A program made the position numbers and the translations under genes. Of a DNA stretch of 64,000 nucleotides, positions 17,553 to 26,369 are shown one piece after another. The stretch comes from Microbulbifer aggregans (GTDB taxonomy: Bacteria > Pseudomonadota > Gammaproteobacteria > Pseudomonadales > Cellvibrionaceae): NCBI RefSeq assembly GCF_001750105.1, contig NZ_CP014143.1, positions 434,001 to 498,000 of the forward strand, in the 5' to 3' direction. Below the pieces are notes generated by a model, which was given only the letters and a program-made list of their open reading frames with translations, was not told the origin of the DNA and searched no databases. Every line of letters starts with the position of its first letter. Within the stretch, counting starts at the first letter, position 1.

Positions 17553-18446
17553 TTATACCGTGGCAGCGGCCCGAGTTCGCGCCGGGGTTCTGACCCGTCG
17601 CCGCGCCTGCTTCTCCAGTAGCTCGCGCACATCGGCCAGCAGTTTCTCGTGCACGATCGGCGCGGTCCAGTAGCCACCGTGAGCGCCCAGCTGTGGCCCC
17701 CCGTTGGCAGAGCGCCAGTCTGTGAGCGGGACCGTCTCGTAGTCGCGATAAACCGCCTGGTTGTACGATGGGCTCAGGGGCTTGAGGGGCCAGCCGAACA
17801 GGTCGTCCGGATGGTAGAAATTCTTCCACTGGAAGCGATAGCCGCGGGTTTCCGAGATGACCGCCTGAATCTGGTCCCTGGACAGACCGGCACACCAGAG
17901 TGGGTTGGTGGGGCCCAGGGTGTACCAGTAACTGAGGGTCTTGAGGCGCAGGAACAGGTCCCTGGCAGAGCCCTTGTGCACACCGCGCGGCCCGCCGTCA
18001 CGCCAGATGCCGTGATTGACCGAGGGGCGCTGGGCGTCCCAGAGGTAATTGGAAAGGGTCACACAGCTGACCGAATGGCTGATCAAGATGACCGGCGTAT
18101 TCTCACCGGCGCGCTTGCTGGCCTGATCCAGGACTTTATAGATGGCTTCCTGGCTCTTCTCGTAATTGCCACCATGCTGCTGAACGTCGGCCAGCTGGGC
18201 CGCGCTCTCGGCCATCCCGTAGAGCATGAACTTGCGTGCGCGGAGAAACTCCATATCCCGCTTCTGCATGCCCTCGAAGACGCGCTCGATGCTGGGTTGC
18301 AGGTGCTCCTGGCACACCAGCGTGTCGCAGTAGATTCTCGACCAGTCCTCGCCGAGGCCTTCTCGTAAAGTCTTAAAGACCGGCTCGGCAAAGTCGCTGT
18401 CTACCGCGCCCATGCCCGGCGCTGCCAGAATGATGATATCCGCCAT
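17553..18446 (-). CDS. Alpha/beta-hydrolase-like protein of unknown function
   Basis: A 297-residue cytoplasmic protein. It begins ADIIILAAPGMGAVDSDF, an alpha/beta-hydrolase-like first strand and oxyanion loop, and has a nucleophile-elbow-like SHSVS at residues 123-127 with Ser125 as candidate nucleophile. Later His residues could complete a triad (GAHGGYW near the C-terminus), but the acid is not obvious. I do not recognise a characterised homologue. The start is ATG 18446 with GGGGCGG just upstream. It is divergent from malT and shares with it a 250-base region containing a MalT-like box pair, so co-regulation is possible but untested. Confidence 0.6.
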   Translation of the reverse strand: MADIIILAAPGMGAVDSDFAEPVFKTLREGLGEDWSRIYCDTLVCQEHLQPSIERVFEGMQKRDMEFLRARKFMLYGMAESAAQLADVQQHGGNYEKSQEAIYKVLDQASKRAGENTPVILISHSVSCVTLSNYLWDAQRPSVNHGIWRDGGPRGVHKGSARDLFLRLKTLSYWYTLGPTNPLWCAGLSRDQIQAVISETRGYRFQWKNFYHPDDLFGWPLKPLSPSYNQAVYRDYETVPLTDWRSANGGPQLGAHGGYWTAPIVHEKLLADVRELLEKQARRRVRTPARTRAAATV

Positions 18447-18588
18447 GATCCGCCCCTGATTCTTTTTCTGTTGCAGCGCTTCACTCTGCCTGACCACGAT
18501 CAGAGCCCTGCGCCATCTTTATATGTAGTGGGCACCGCTTAATCGGTCAAAAGTACCATTTGCCCTGCGCTTTGCAAAGAAAGCCCGC

Positions 18589-18615
18589 CCTACGCCGGAC
18601 AGCAGGGGGATGCCG
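18589..18615. promoter_or_regulatory. Inverted MalT-box pair upstream of malT
   Basis: CCTACGCCGG (18589-18598; reverse CCGGCGTAGG) faces GGGGATGCCG (18606-18615) across 7 bases. The second half-site matches the E. coli MalT consensus GGGGA(T/G)GAGG at 8 of 10 positions. The same geometry, spacing and GGCGTAGG half-site recur at 45974-46000 in the opposite orientation. It lies about 85 bases before malT, suggesting autoregulation, and about 143 bases before the divergent hydrolase gene. Confidence 0.5.
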
Positions 18616-18698
18616 GGGAACTGTCACCATGGCAGAGTTATGATGCATAATCACGTCTGTACAAAAATCAAACATCAAAGACGGCCCTGCACCCAGCG

Positions 18699-21428
18699 AT
18701 GCTACTGACCTCAAAATACAGTCTGCCGGATTGCCCCGAACACACCCTGGCCCGACCACGCCTGCTCGACTTGCTGCAGGGGAGCTCCAGCGAACAATTG
18801 CTGCTGGTGACCGCCCCCGCCGGTTACGGCAAGACCACACTGGTCTCTTCCTGGGCCGCTTCACAGGACACACCGGTGGCCTGGTATTCGCTCGACAGCA
18901 GCGACAATGAGCCCACCCAATTCTGCCGCTACCTGGTGGAAAGCGTGCACCGCGCCACTGGCAACGGCACTCCGGAAACCCACGCCCTGCTGGCAGCCCA
19001 ACAGCGCCCGGATCCGGCCATCGTGATCAGCCAGATGCTGGCGGAGCTGCGCGGCCACCCCGACGAACTGCGTATCGTCCTCGATGACTACCACCAGATC
19101 GATAACGAGGCGGTCCACCACGCCACCCGCTTCCTGCTCAGACATGCCCCCGCGGGTATCGGGGTGGTACTGACCAGCCGCAGCCAGCCACCCCTGGGAC
19201 TGGCGTCCCTGCGAGTACAGGGACGCCTGCTGGAACTTGGCAGCGCGGAACTGGCACTGAACTGCGACGAGATCTCCCAACTGCTCAACCAGCGCCTGCC
19301 CTTCACCCTGGAGAGTGACCGGGTACAGCAACTGCATCAGCTGAGCGAGGGCTGGCCGCCGGCGGTACAACTGTTTGCCCTGTCGGTGCGGGACCGCGAG
19401 GAGGTGGACCGCTACCTGGGAGAGCTGGAGCAGGGCCACAGCCATATTCTCGACTACCTGGCGGAAGAAGTCCTGGAGCGACTGGAGCCGGATTTGCGCG
19501 AGCTGCTGGCCTGCACCTCGATTCTCACCCGCGTCAACGCGCGCCTGGCTGAGCAGCTCACCGGCCTCGAGGACGGCCAGCAATTGCTGGAGCAAGTGGC
19601 GCGGCGGGGACTCTTCCTGCAGGCCCAGGATTCGAGCCGCCAGTGGTTCCGCTACCACCCGGTATTTGCCCGCTTCCTGCAGCGCCAGCTGACCGACAAG
19701 CAGCGCCGCTATGCGCTACACCGTCTCGCCAGTGACACCTGGCAGAGCCTCGAACAGCCACTGGAAGCCCTGCGCCACAGCCTCGCCGCCGAGGATGGCG
19801 AGGGCCTGCAGAAACTCCTCATCATCCACGGCGAACAGCTGCTGCGCGAGGGCCAGACCCGGGTACTCAACGACTGCCTCGACTGGCTCGGCGGCGAGAC
19901 TCTGAAGCGCAACGCCCGCTTCACCCTGCTCGCGGCCAAGATGGCCAGAGACAACTTCGATTACGATCGCTGCAAGAAGTATCTGTCTGCAGCCGAGAGC
20001 TGGCTCCAGCGGGAGGATCCAGCGCAGTGGAGCGACTTCGAGGGGGCGTTTGCCACCATGCGCGCCCAGACAGCCGTGGCCAAGGGCCGCACGCTGGTGG
20101 CCAAGGAGTATGCAGAGGCAGCCCTCGAACTGCTGCGCCCGGATCAGCAGGGCGAGCGCATCGCCGCCCTGCTGGTGACCGGCGAGACCAGCTTCTGCCT
20201 CGGCGAGCTGGACGAGGGCTCCAACTACATGGGAGAAGTGGAAGCACTGGCCATGTCGGAGCAGGATTTCCCCAGTGCCGCCTGGGCCATCTGCCAGCAG
20301 ACCGAGATTGCCATTGCCCAGGGCCTGCTGAAGAAGGCAGACGGGTTGCGTGAGCGCGCTGCCCGGCTGGTGGAAGAGCAGCATCTGACCGGCCTTCCCA
20401 TTTCCGAATTCATCTGCCGCCTGCGTGGCCAGCTGGCCTGGGAGCGCGGCGACCTGGACGAGGCGGCCGCCGCCGCCCGCCACGGCATGCAGATCAACCG
20501 CAAGGTGGGCGAGCGCTGGCTGCTGCCTGAATACACGCTGCTGCTCAAGGTCGCCCAGGCCCGCGGTGAAAGGGAGGAGTCGCTGGAGTGGCTGTCCCGT
20601 ATCGACCACCTGCTGAGTGGCGAACAGTATCATCGGGACTGGGTCGCCAATGCCGACTCGGCGCGCATCCGCGTGTGGCGCGCCCTTGGCGACCAGAAGG
20701 CGATCGCCGCCTGGCAGGAGCAGGCGCAGCCGGTGGCCGACCGCCCCAGCAACCACTTCGAACAGTGCCACGGCCGCAACCACGTGCGGGCTCTGATCGA
20801 GCTGACCCGCTGGTCCGATGCAAACCGCCTGATCACCCGCCTGCAGCAGGTGGCCCGGGATTGCGGACTGGTCACGGACTGTCTGCGCAACCTGGTTCTG
20901 GAGGCCCACCTCTTGTGGCTACGCCAACAGCGCGAGGCTGCAGTTCAGGCTATCCGTGAGGCCCTTAGCATTGGCGCCGAGCGGGACTTCACCGCCAGCT
21001 TCCTGCAGGTGGGCAAGCCGCTGATCGTGATCCTCAAGGCCGTACTGGAAGAAGAGGAGCTGCCCGATGCGGAGCGGGACAAGGCCCAGGAACTGATCCG
21101 GCAGGCCCAGGCGCAGCCGGAACTGGACGGCGGCATCCGCATCGAGCTGGACGAGACCATCATCCGCGAGATCCTCGACAGCGACGCGGTGCCGGACTTC
21201 CTGCGCCACTCGCCGCTGACACCACGGGAATGGCAGGTACTGAACGCGATCCACTCGGGCCTCTCTAACGAGCGCATCGCCCGGCACTTCAAGGTAGCGC
21301 CCAGCACCATCAAGACCCATATCCGCAGCCTGTATCAGAAGCTGGATGTGAAAGATCGGCAGGAGGCCATCGCCCTGGCGGAGCAGATGCTGCGCTCGGT
21401 GCAGGATCAGCCCTCGGACCAAACCTGA
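18699..21428 (+). CDS. malT: MalT-type LuxR-family transcriptional activator (STAND ATPase)
   Basis: A 909-residue activator matching E. coli MalT (901) in length and order: an N-terminal ATPase with P-loop TAPAGYGKTTLVSSW (about residues 38-52) and LRIVLDDYHQID as Walker B; a winged-helix region; a long helical TPR-like domain (about 430-800) that binds maltotriose in E. coli; and a C-terminal LuxR helix-turn-helix (SPLTPREWQVLNAI, NERIARHFKVAPSTIKTHI). ATP- and maltotriose-bound MalT multimerises on GGGGA(T/G)GAGG boxes. Such boxes occur before every maltodextrin transcription unit in this window, which supports the name. A box pair lies upstream of its own gene. Confidence 0.9.
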   Translation: MLLTSKYSLPDCPEHTLARPRLLDLLQGSSSEQLLLVTAPAGYGKTTLVSSWAASQDTPVAWYSLDSSDNEPTQFCRYLVESVHRATGNGTPETHALLAAQQRPDPAIVISQMLAELRGHPDELRIVLDDYHQIDNEAVHHATRFLLRHAPAGIGVVLTSRSQPPLGLASLRVQGRLLELGSAELALNCDEISQLLNQRLPFTLESDRVQQLHQLSEGWPPAVQLFALSVRDREEVDRYLGELEQGHSHILDYLAEEVLERLEPDLRELLACTSILTRVNARLAEQLTGLEDGQQLLEQVARRGLFLQAQDSSRQWFRYHPVFARFLQRQLTDKQRRYALHRLASDTWQSLEQPLEALRHSLAAEDGEGLQKLLIIHGEQLLREGQTRVLNDCLDWLGGETLKRNARFTLLAAKMARDNFDYDRCKKYLSAAESWLQREDPAQWSDFEGAFATMRAQTAVAKGRTLVAKEYAEAALELLRPDQQGERIAALLVTGETSFCLGELDEGSNYMGEVEALAMSEQDFPSAAWAICQQTEIAIAQGLLKKADGLRERAARLVEEQHLTGLPISEFICRLRGQLAWERGDLDEAAAAARHGMQINRKVGERWLLPEYTLLLKVAQARGEREESLEWLSRIDHLLSGEQYHRDWVANADSARIRVWRALGDQKAIAAWQEQAQPVADRPSNHFEQCHGRNHVRALIELTRWSDANRLITRLQQVARDCGLVTDCLRNLVLEAHLLWLRQQREAAVQAIREALSIGAERDFTASFLQVGKPLIVILKAVLEEEELPDAERDKAQELIRQAQAQPELDGGIRIELDETIIREILDSDAVPDFLRHSPLTPREWQVLNAIHSGLSNERIARHFKVAPSTIKTHIRSLYQKLDVKDRQEAIALAEQMLRSVQDQPSDQT

Positions 21429-21436
21429 CTTTCTAC

Positions 21437-21464
21437 CACCCTCCCCCCCCTGTCAGGGATGAGG
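21437..21464. promoter_or_regulatory. Inverted MalT-box pair upstream of GH13 alpha-glucosidase
   Basis: CACCCTCCCC (21437-21446; reverse GGGGAGGGTG, 8/10 to consensus) and AGGGATGAGG (21455-21464, 9/10 to the E. coli MalT box) face each other across 8 bases. The pair ends 68 bases before the start codon, a normal distance for a MalT-dependent promoter. It lacks the T-run expected of a terminator for malT. Confidence 0.65.
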
Positions 21465-21531
21465 CGCCGGCCCGCCGGCGCCTTCATACTCCACCCTATC
21501 CTAAAGAACGGCAATCCTACGGGCTGTAGTT

Positions 21532-23184
21532 ATGAGCGGTAACACCATTAGCACCACCAACGCGGAGTGGTGGCGTAACAGCGTTATCTACCAGATCTAT
21601 CCTCGCAGTTTCTGCGACGCCAATGGCGACGGTATCGGCGACCTGCCCGGTATCACCCAGAAACTCGACTACGTGAAATCCATCGGCGTGGACGCCATCT
21701 GGATTTCGCCGTTCTTCAAGTCCCCGATGGCCGACTTCGGTTACGACGTTTCCGATTACCGGGACGTGGACCCGCTGTTTGGCAATCTGGAAGACTTCGA
21801 CCGACTGATCGAAGCGGCGCACGAGCGCGGCCTCAAGATCATCATCGACCAGATCCTCAGCCACTCCTCCGACCAGCACCCCTGGTTCGAAGAGAGCCGC
21901 TCCAGCCGCGACAACGCCAAGGCCGACTGGTACGTATGGGCGGATCCCAAGCCGGACGGCAGCGCACCCAACAACTGGATGTCCAACTTTGGCGGCAGCG
22001 CCTGGCGCTGGTGCACCCGTCGCCGCCAGTACTACCTGACCAACTTCCTGAAGGAGCAGCCGGACCTGAACCTGCACAACCCGGAAGTTCAGGAACAGCT
22101 GCTGGCGGACATGAAATTCTGGCTCGACCGCGGCGTGGACGGTTTCCGTCTCGATGCGATCAACCACGCGTTCCACAACCGCTCGCTGCAGGACAATCCC
22201 GCACGCCCGCTGGAACTGGACGAGAAGGGCCTGCCGCCGGTGAATACCTATCACTACCAGTGGCATATTTACGACAAATCCCAGCCCGAAAACCTGGTGT
22301 TCCTGCAGCGCGTACGCGAACTGCTGGATCAGTACCCGGAGACGGTGACCGTTGGCGAAGTGGGTGACGATAACACCCACAAGATCATGGCCGACTACAC
22401 CACCGAAAACCGGCTGCATATGGCTTACTCTTTCGACCTGCTGTCGGAAGACTGCAGCGCCGAGTTCCTGCGCGAGACCCTGCGCAAGAACCAGCGGGTG
22501 ATCAACGAAGGCTGGCCGTGCTGGTCCATCAGCAACCACGATGTACCGCGCCCCATGAGCCGCTGGAACAAGGGCTTCGATAGCGAGCAGGCGTTCGCCC
22601 GCGTACCGCTGTTCCTGCTGATGCAGCTCAGCCTGCGCGGCAGCGTGTGTCTCTACCAGGGTGAGGAGCTGGGCCTGGAAGAAGCAGAGATTGCTTTCGA
22701 GGACCTGCAGGATCCATACGGCATCAACCTGTGGCCGGAATTCAAGGGCCGCGACGGCTGTCGCACCCCCATGCCCTGGGTCAATCACGGTGAGATCAAC
22801 GCCGGTTTCTCCAAGGTGAAGCCGTGGCTGCCGGTTCCGGAAGAACATCACCACAAGGCGGTGAGCGTGCAGGAGGACGATCAGAACTCCATGCTGAATC
22901 GCTTCCGCACCCTGCTGGACTGGCACCGTCAGTGGCCCGGTCTGGCCAAGGCCGAACAGGAAGTGGTGGATACCGGCAACGACCTGCTGGTGTTCTACCG
23001 CCGTACCGACACTGAGGAATTCTTTGTCGCCCTCAACCTGGGCAAAAACGACGAAGCCCTGGCAGTGCCGGCGGAGTTCGCCGATGCCGAGGACATCACA
23101 CCGGCCATGTTTGGTGGCGCGGTGGCAGATGGCCAGCTGACGCTGCCCGTAGCGGGCGCCCGCGTGCTGAAGCGGAGCGTTTAA
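21532..23184 (+). CDS. Cytoplasmic GH13 alpha-glucosidase
   Basis: A 550-residue enzyme without a signal peptide, expected to cleave maltose and short maltodextrins to glucose in the cytoplasm. Family motifs are WWRNSVIYQIYPRSF, a calcium-type loop DANGDGIGDL, the nucleophile D208 in GFRLDAINH, the acid/base E276 in VGEVGDD and the transition-state Asp D337 in SNHDVPR. It resembles the GH13_23 alpha-glucosidases of marine Gammaproteobacteria rather than trehalose synthases or dextran glucosidases. Codon and motif integrity suggest an active enzyme. It is preceded by a MalT-box pair and directly downstream of malT. The products would feed the glucokinase at 53.6 kb. Confidence 0.9.
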   Translation: MSGNTISTTNAEWWRNSVIYQIYPRSFCDANGDGIGDLPGITQKLDYVKSIGVDAIWISPFFKSPMADFGYDVSDYRDVDPLFGNLEDFDRLIEAAHERGLKIIIDQILSHSSDQHPWFEESRSSRDNAKADWYVWADPKPDGSAPNNWMSNFGGSAWRWCTRRRQYYLTNFLKEQPDLNLHNPEVQEQLLADMKFWLDRGVDGFRLDAINHAFHNRSLQDNPARPLELDEKGLPPVNTYHYQWHIYDKSQPENLVFLQRVRELLDQYPETVTVGEVGDDNTHKIMADYTTENRLHMAYSFDLLSEDCSAEFLRETLRKNQRVINEGWPCWSISNHDVPRPMSRWNKGFDSEQAFARVPLFLLMQLSLRGSVCLYQGEELGLEEAEIAFEDLQDPYGINLWPEFKGRDGCRTPMPWVNHGEINAGFSKVKPWLPVPEEHHHKAVSVQEDDQNSMLNRFRTLLDWHRQWPGLAKAEQEVVDTGNDLLVFYRRTDTEEFFVALNLGKNDEALAVPAEFADAEDITPAMFGGAVADGQLTLPVAGARVLKRSV

Positions 23185-23202
23185 AGAAGATTGTTTCCGA
23201 AG

Positions 23203-23247
23203 TGCCCCGGTGCCGTACCGCCATTCGTCAACCGGGGCATTTCACTC
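23203..23247 (+). terminator. Hairpin after the GH13 alpha-glucosidase
   Basis: TGCCCCGGT (23203-23211) pairs with ACCGGGGCA (23231-23239), with a 19-base loop, followed by TTTCACT and then a pyrimidine-rich tract. It sits just after the stop codon at 23184. The long loop makes it weaker than the second hairpin 80 bases on. Confidence 0.55.
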
Positions 23248-23317
23248 TTTCCCTTGCTCTAACTCTTCCCCGAGTTGTTTGCGCAAGTTTTAGCTCTCTT
23301 TCCGAGCTTTTATCGAT

Positions 23318-23342
23318 GCCGGCCCTGTGCCGGCTTTTTTTT
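23318..23342 (+). terminator. Rho-independent terminator, GCCGGC stem with T8
   Basis: GCCGGC (23318-23323), loop CCTGT, GCCGGC (23329-23334), then eight T residues. This is a compact, strong plus-strand terminator, probably a back-up for the GH13 alpha-glucosidase transcript. It has no T-run on the minus strand, so it does not serve the small gene at 23403. Confidence 0.75.
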
Positions 23343-23402
23343 ACCCGTAATTTACGCTCGCCGCGCATCGACAAGTGGCAACCGCGGCTCCGATTCCACT
23401 GA

Positions 23403-23573
23403 TTACTTGGTGTTTTTACGCCGGCGACGACTGACACCAACCCAGAAGGTCGCTTCAAACAGCATCCCCAACCCCAGGAATACCACGCTGCCCTGCGGCA
23501 GGCCGTAGATGTAACAGGAGATCGCGCCCAGCAGGCACATCAACACCAGTATCCAGCGTTTGTGTGTACTCAT
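23403..23573 (-). CDS. Small inner-membrane protein (56 aa)
   Basis: MSTHKR start, then two hydrophobic stretches (WILVLMCLLGAISCYIYGL and VVFLGLGMLFEATFWVGV) and a basic tail RRRRKNTK: a two-helix hairpin with positive residues on both cytoplasmic ends. The frame continues upstream to 23696, but that part has no family character and the ATG at 23573 begins the membrane hairpin cleanly. It is conserved-looking in composition but I do not recognise a family; moderate confidence as a real gene. Confidence 0.55.
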   Translation of the reverse strand: MSTHKRWILVLMCLLGAISCYIYGLPQGSVVFLGLGMLFEATFWVGVSRRRRKNTK

Positions 23574-24072
23574 CTTGTTCTGTTCTCTCTTCGCAACTCC
23601 GAACCCGGGAAACGTTACCCCAGAGTGCTGGCCGAGGAAACCAAAAACAGCAGTGAGCGCCCCCCACTGCCGACCGCAGAGCAGCGCTTTTCGCAAGCGG
23701 GTCGCACTTCAGTGGTGGGGCTCGGCACGCTCGATGTCAGCGCTGCTACAGAGGTGCGCCCGTGCAGGCCGCCACAGGTGAGAACACGAAATTGCCAGCG
23801 TGACTGATCTATTCGCTCTATGAGCGACCTCAAAAAGATCCAAACGATGTAAGACGGCGCATTTTTCCACTTTAGCCTTGGAACCACTCGCTGCGGCTGA
23901 CACCGCTGCGTGCCCACTCTGCAGCCAAGCTGGGAAACACCGGATCGCTGCGCTGGGGAAAACCTGACCGACCATCGACCGCGATTTCGCGGTTGCGTAC
24001 GCCTGTGCCCTGCAAGCAGACGCAGTCGGATCAGTTTGGCAACTGGCTGAAGTTTGCAAAGAGAGGTGCGCA
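23574..24072. other. 499-base divergent intergenic region
   Basis: This lies between the small membrane protein gene (minus) and the L,D-transpeptidase gene (plus). The only open frames are poorly biased shadows overlapping both ends. I see no repeat, MalT box, RNA gene or clear terminator. A ribosome site GAGAGGTGCGCA lies just before the ATG at 24073. It presumably holds both promoters. Confidence 0.4.
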
Positions 24073-24726
24073 ATGCAAACCTGTTTTTCACTGCTGAAAC
24101 GCTCGACCCTCGCCGCGCTGCTGGCCCTCAGCAGCATCCCGCTGGTCTCACCGATAACGGAGGCACGGGACTACCGCGATCCCAACAACCCACCACCCTG
24201 GGTGCGAAACTATTACCGCAACTCTCAAGGCACTTCGCCACAGATGCACAACAACGCCATGCGATTCACCAACAGATCCTGGTGGCGGCATGATGTGACA
24301 GGCGGAACGCCGCATATCAAGATCGACCTCAGTGAGCAGATGGCCTATTTCTACAAGGGCGGCCGCCTGGCGGGCATGTCTCCGGTGTCAACCGGCAAAG
24401 CCGGTCACCGCACCCCTGCCGGCAGCTTCCGTATTTCCGAGAAGAAGGTCAATCACCGCTCCAACCTATACGGTCACTATGTCAGCCGCAGCGGCTATGT
24501 GCTGCGCAGTAACGTGGACGTGCGCCGCGACCGCCGCCCGCCCGGATCGGTATTCCGCGGAGCCTCCATGGATTACATGATGCGGGTAAACGGCCCCGTC
24601 AGCATGCACGCGGGTTACGTGCCGGGCTATCCGGCTTCCCATGGCTGCATCCGCTTGCCCTGGCATATGGCGAAAATCTTCTTCGCCCATGCAACCGTCG
24701 GCACCAAGGTGAGCATTGTGCCCTGA
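24073..24726 (+). CDS. Exported L,D-transpeptidase (YkuD family)
   Basis: A 217-residue exported enzyme. A signal peptide (basic start MQTCFSLLKR, hydrophobic core STLAALLALSSIPLV, cleavage near TEA-RD) precedes a YkuD domain with the active-site motif HAGYVPGYPASHGCIRLP, in which the final SHGC holds the catalytic Cys and the first His is conserved. These enzymes make 3-3 peptidoglycan cross-links or attach proteins to peptidoglycan in the periplasm. It is a single gene convergent with the AGCS symporter, with a shared terminator. Confidence 0.9.
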   Translation: MQTCFSLLKRSTLAALLALSSIPLVSPITEARDYRDPNNPPPWVRNYYRNSQGTSPQMHNNAMRFTNRSWWRHDVTGGTPHIKIDLSEQMAYFYKGGRLAGMSPVSTGKAGHRTPAGSFRISEKKVNHRSNLYGHYVSRSGYVLRSNVDVRRDRRPPGSVFRGASMDYMMRVNGPVSMHAGYVPGYPASHGCIRLPWHMAKIFFAHATVGTKVSIVP

Positions 24727-24761
24727 GCGGTCTCACCGCTATGAACTCAACACGAGGAAAC

Positions 24762-24792
24762 AAAAAGCCGGAGCAACTGCTCCGGCTTTTTT
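24762..24792. terminator. Bidirectional terminator between transpeptidase and AGCS genes
   Basis: AAAAAGCCGGAGC pairs with GCTCCGGCTTTTTT around a 4-base AACT loop. It has T-runs on both strands and lies between two convergent genes, so it should stop transcription from both. Confidence 0.85.
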
Positions 24793-24813
24793 GTTAATAA
24801 ACCGATCGGCTGA

Positions 24814-26211
24814 TCAGGTCTCTTTCACCGTCCCCTCGAGCTCCTGCGCCGTAAAGTAATCGTGCGCAGCGCGATTCACCCGCTTGGCCAGCAACAGTGT
24901 CGAAGTCATGGTGGGGATAGCCATGATGGCGTACATGCCGATAATGATGCTGTTGACCGCATTCAGCGAAGCCACCGCACCGATCACAATCAGGGCAATA
25001 TAAGCCGCGGTATAAAGCCCCTGCCAGCGCGCACCAAACAGGAATACAAAACACTTCACACCGTAATACCAGAAGGTGACGATGGTACTGAAAGCCAGCG
25101 GCAATACCATCAGTAACAGCAGCAATGGCCCCCAGCCACCGAACACTTGCGAGAAAGCCTCCGCAGTGAGGGATACCCCCTCGATGCCGGCGCCGTGCTC
25201 CCAGACACCGGTAAGCAGAATCACCAGCGCAGTACAGGTGCAGATCACCAGGGTATCGATGATCGGCCCGACCATGGCCACCACACCCTCGCGAATCGGC
25301 TCGCGGGTTTTGGCCGCACCATGAGCCAGGGATTCGGTACCGATACCGGCCTCATTGGAAAATGCCCCGCGACTGATGCCAGTAGCAATCACCGCGCCCA
25401 GTGCGCCGCCGGCCACCGCCTGGCCACTGAAGGCATCACTGAATATCAGTGCAAAGGCCGCCGGTACCTGCTGCCAGAAATAACCGATCACAATCAGGGT
25501 CAGAGCGAGATAAAAAATCACCATGCCCGGCACGATGCGCACGGCAAACTTGCCGATACGCTGAATGCGCCCGGCAATCACCACCAGTGCGGCAATCGCC
25601 AGCACCACCCCGACAACGAAGTCGAACAACATGGAGCCATCCCCAGACACCATGCCCAGCGGCACAGCAAACGACTCCCGCAGCAACTGCACTGTCTGGT
25701 TCGACTGGAATACGGGCAGCATGCCGCACAGGCCCGCAATCGCAAACAGGAAGGCCAATGGCATCCATCTGCGGCCGAGCCCCTCACGGATCACGTACAT
25801 GGGACCACCCTGCAGCTCACCTGCCGCATCGCGACCGCGGTACATCACCGACAGGGTCGCGGTATAAAACTTGGTGGCCACCCCCACAAGGGCTGTCACC
25901 CACATCCAGAAGATGGCCCCGGGACCACCGGTACTGATGGCAATCGCCACACCGGCAATATTGCCGAGACCCAGCGTGCCGGAGAGTGCCGTCGACAGCG
26001 CCTGCCGGTGCGGAACCTGACCCGGATCATTGGGGTCATCGTACTTGCCCATCAGCAGGTCGACGCTGTGGCCCAGGTGGCGGTAGGGACGCCCTTTGGA
26101 AACGATCAGCAGGTAGAGACCTCCACCCACCAACAACACCAGCAGCGGGGTCCCCCAGACAAAGGAAGCAAAAGCGGCCAGCGCCGCATCGACAGACTGT
26201 AAAAATGACAT
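24814..26211 (-). CDS. AGCS family sodium:alanine/glycine symporter
   Basis: A 465-residue inner-membrane carrier with about ten or eleven helices. Family signatures are visible: GTLGLGNIAGVAIAISTGGPGAIFWMW, GGPMYVI and FSNEAGIGTESLAHGAA. AGCS proteins import alanine or glycine with sodium. It sits between the L,D-transpeptidase and the MFS sugar porter on the minus strand, separated from the latter by a terminator, and has no MalT box, so I regard it as not part of the maltodextrin system. An alternative substrate such as D-alanine cannot be excluded. Confidence 0.88.
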   Translation of the reverse strand: MSFLQSVDAALAAFASFVWGTPLLVLLVGGGLYLLIVSKGRPYRHLGHSVDLLMGKYDDPNDPGQVPHRQALSTALSGTLGLGNIAGVAIAISTGGPGAIFWMWVTALVGVATKFYTATLSVMYRGRDAAGELQGGPMYVIREGLGRRWMPLAFLFAIAGLCGMLPVFQSNQTVQLLRESFAVPLGMVSGDGSMLFDFVVGVVLAIAALVVIAGRIQRIGKFAVRIVPGMVIFYLALTLIVIGYFWQQVPAAFALIFSDAFSGQAVAGGALGAVIATGISRGAFSNEAGIGTESLAHGAAKTREPIREGVVAMVGPIIDTLVICTCTALVILLTGVWEHGAGIEGVSLTAEAFSQVFGGWGPLLLLLMVLPLAFSTIVTFWYYGVKCFVFLFGARWQGLYTAAYIALIVIGAVASLNAVNSIIIGMYAIMAIPTMTSTLLLAKRVNRAAHDYFTAQELEGTVKET

Positions 26212-26320
26212 GGATTTTTTGGTCAGTAATTTTTGATCGGTCAGTCTATGAAGCGGGAGTTGTGGTTGTCAAAGCACTACCAGTCACAGACCTGCCCGCA
26301 ACCGGTCCTGCGCAGATACA

Positions 26321-26347
26321 AAAAAGCCCCTCGACGAGGGGCTTTTT
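26321..26347. terminator. Bidirectional terminator after the MFS porter gene
   Basis: AAAAAGCCCCTC (26321-26332), loop GAC, GAGGGGCTTTTT (26336-26347). A perfect 12-bp stem with T-runs both ways, directly beyond the stop of the minus-strand MFS gene, isolating it from the AGCS gene. Confidence 0.85.
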
Positions 26348-26369
26348 CATTAAGTTCAGAGCAGGCTGA

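Noticed and set aside
18589..18615. Box pairs of G and C runs read as terminators
   Set aside because: None of the eight is followed by a T-run and all lie upstream of genes; their half-sites match the MalT consensus instead.
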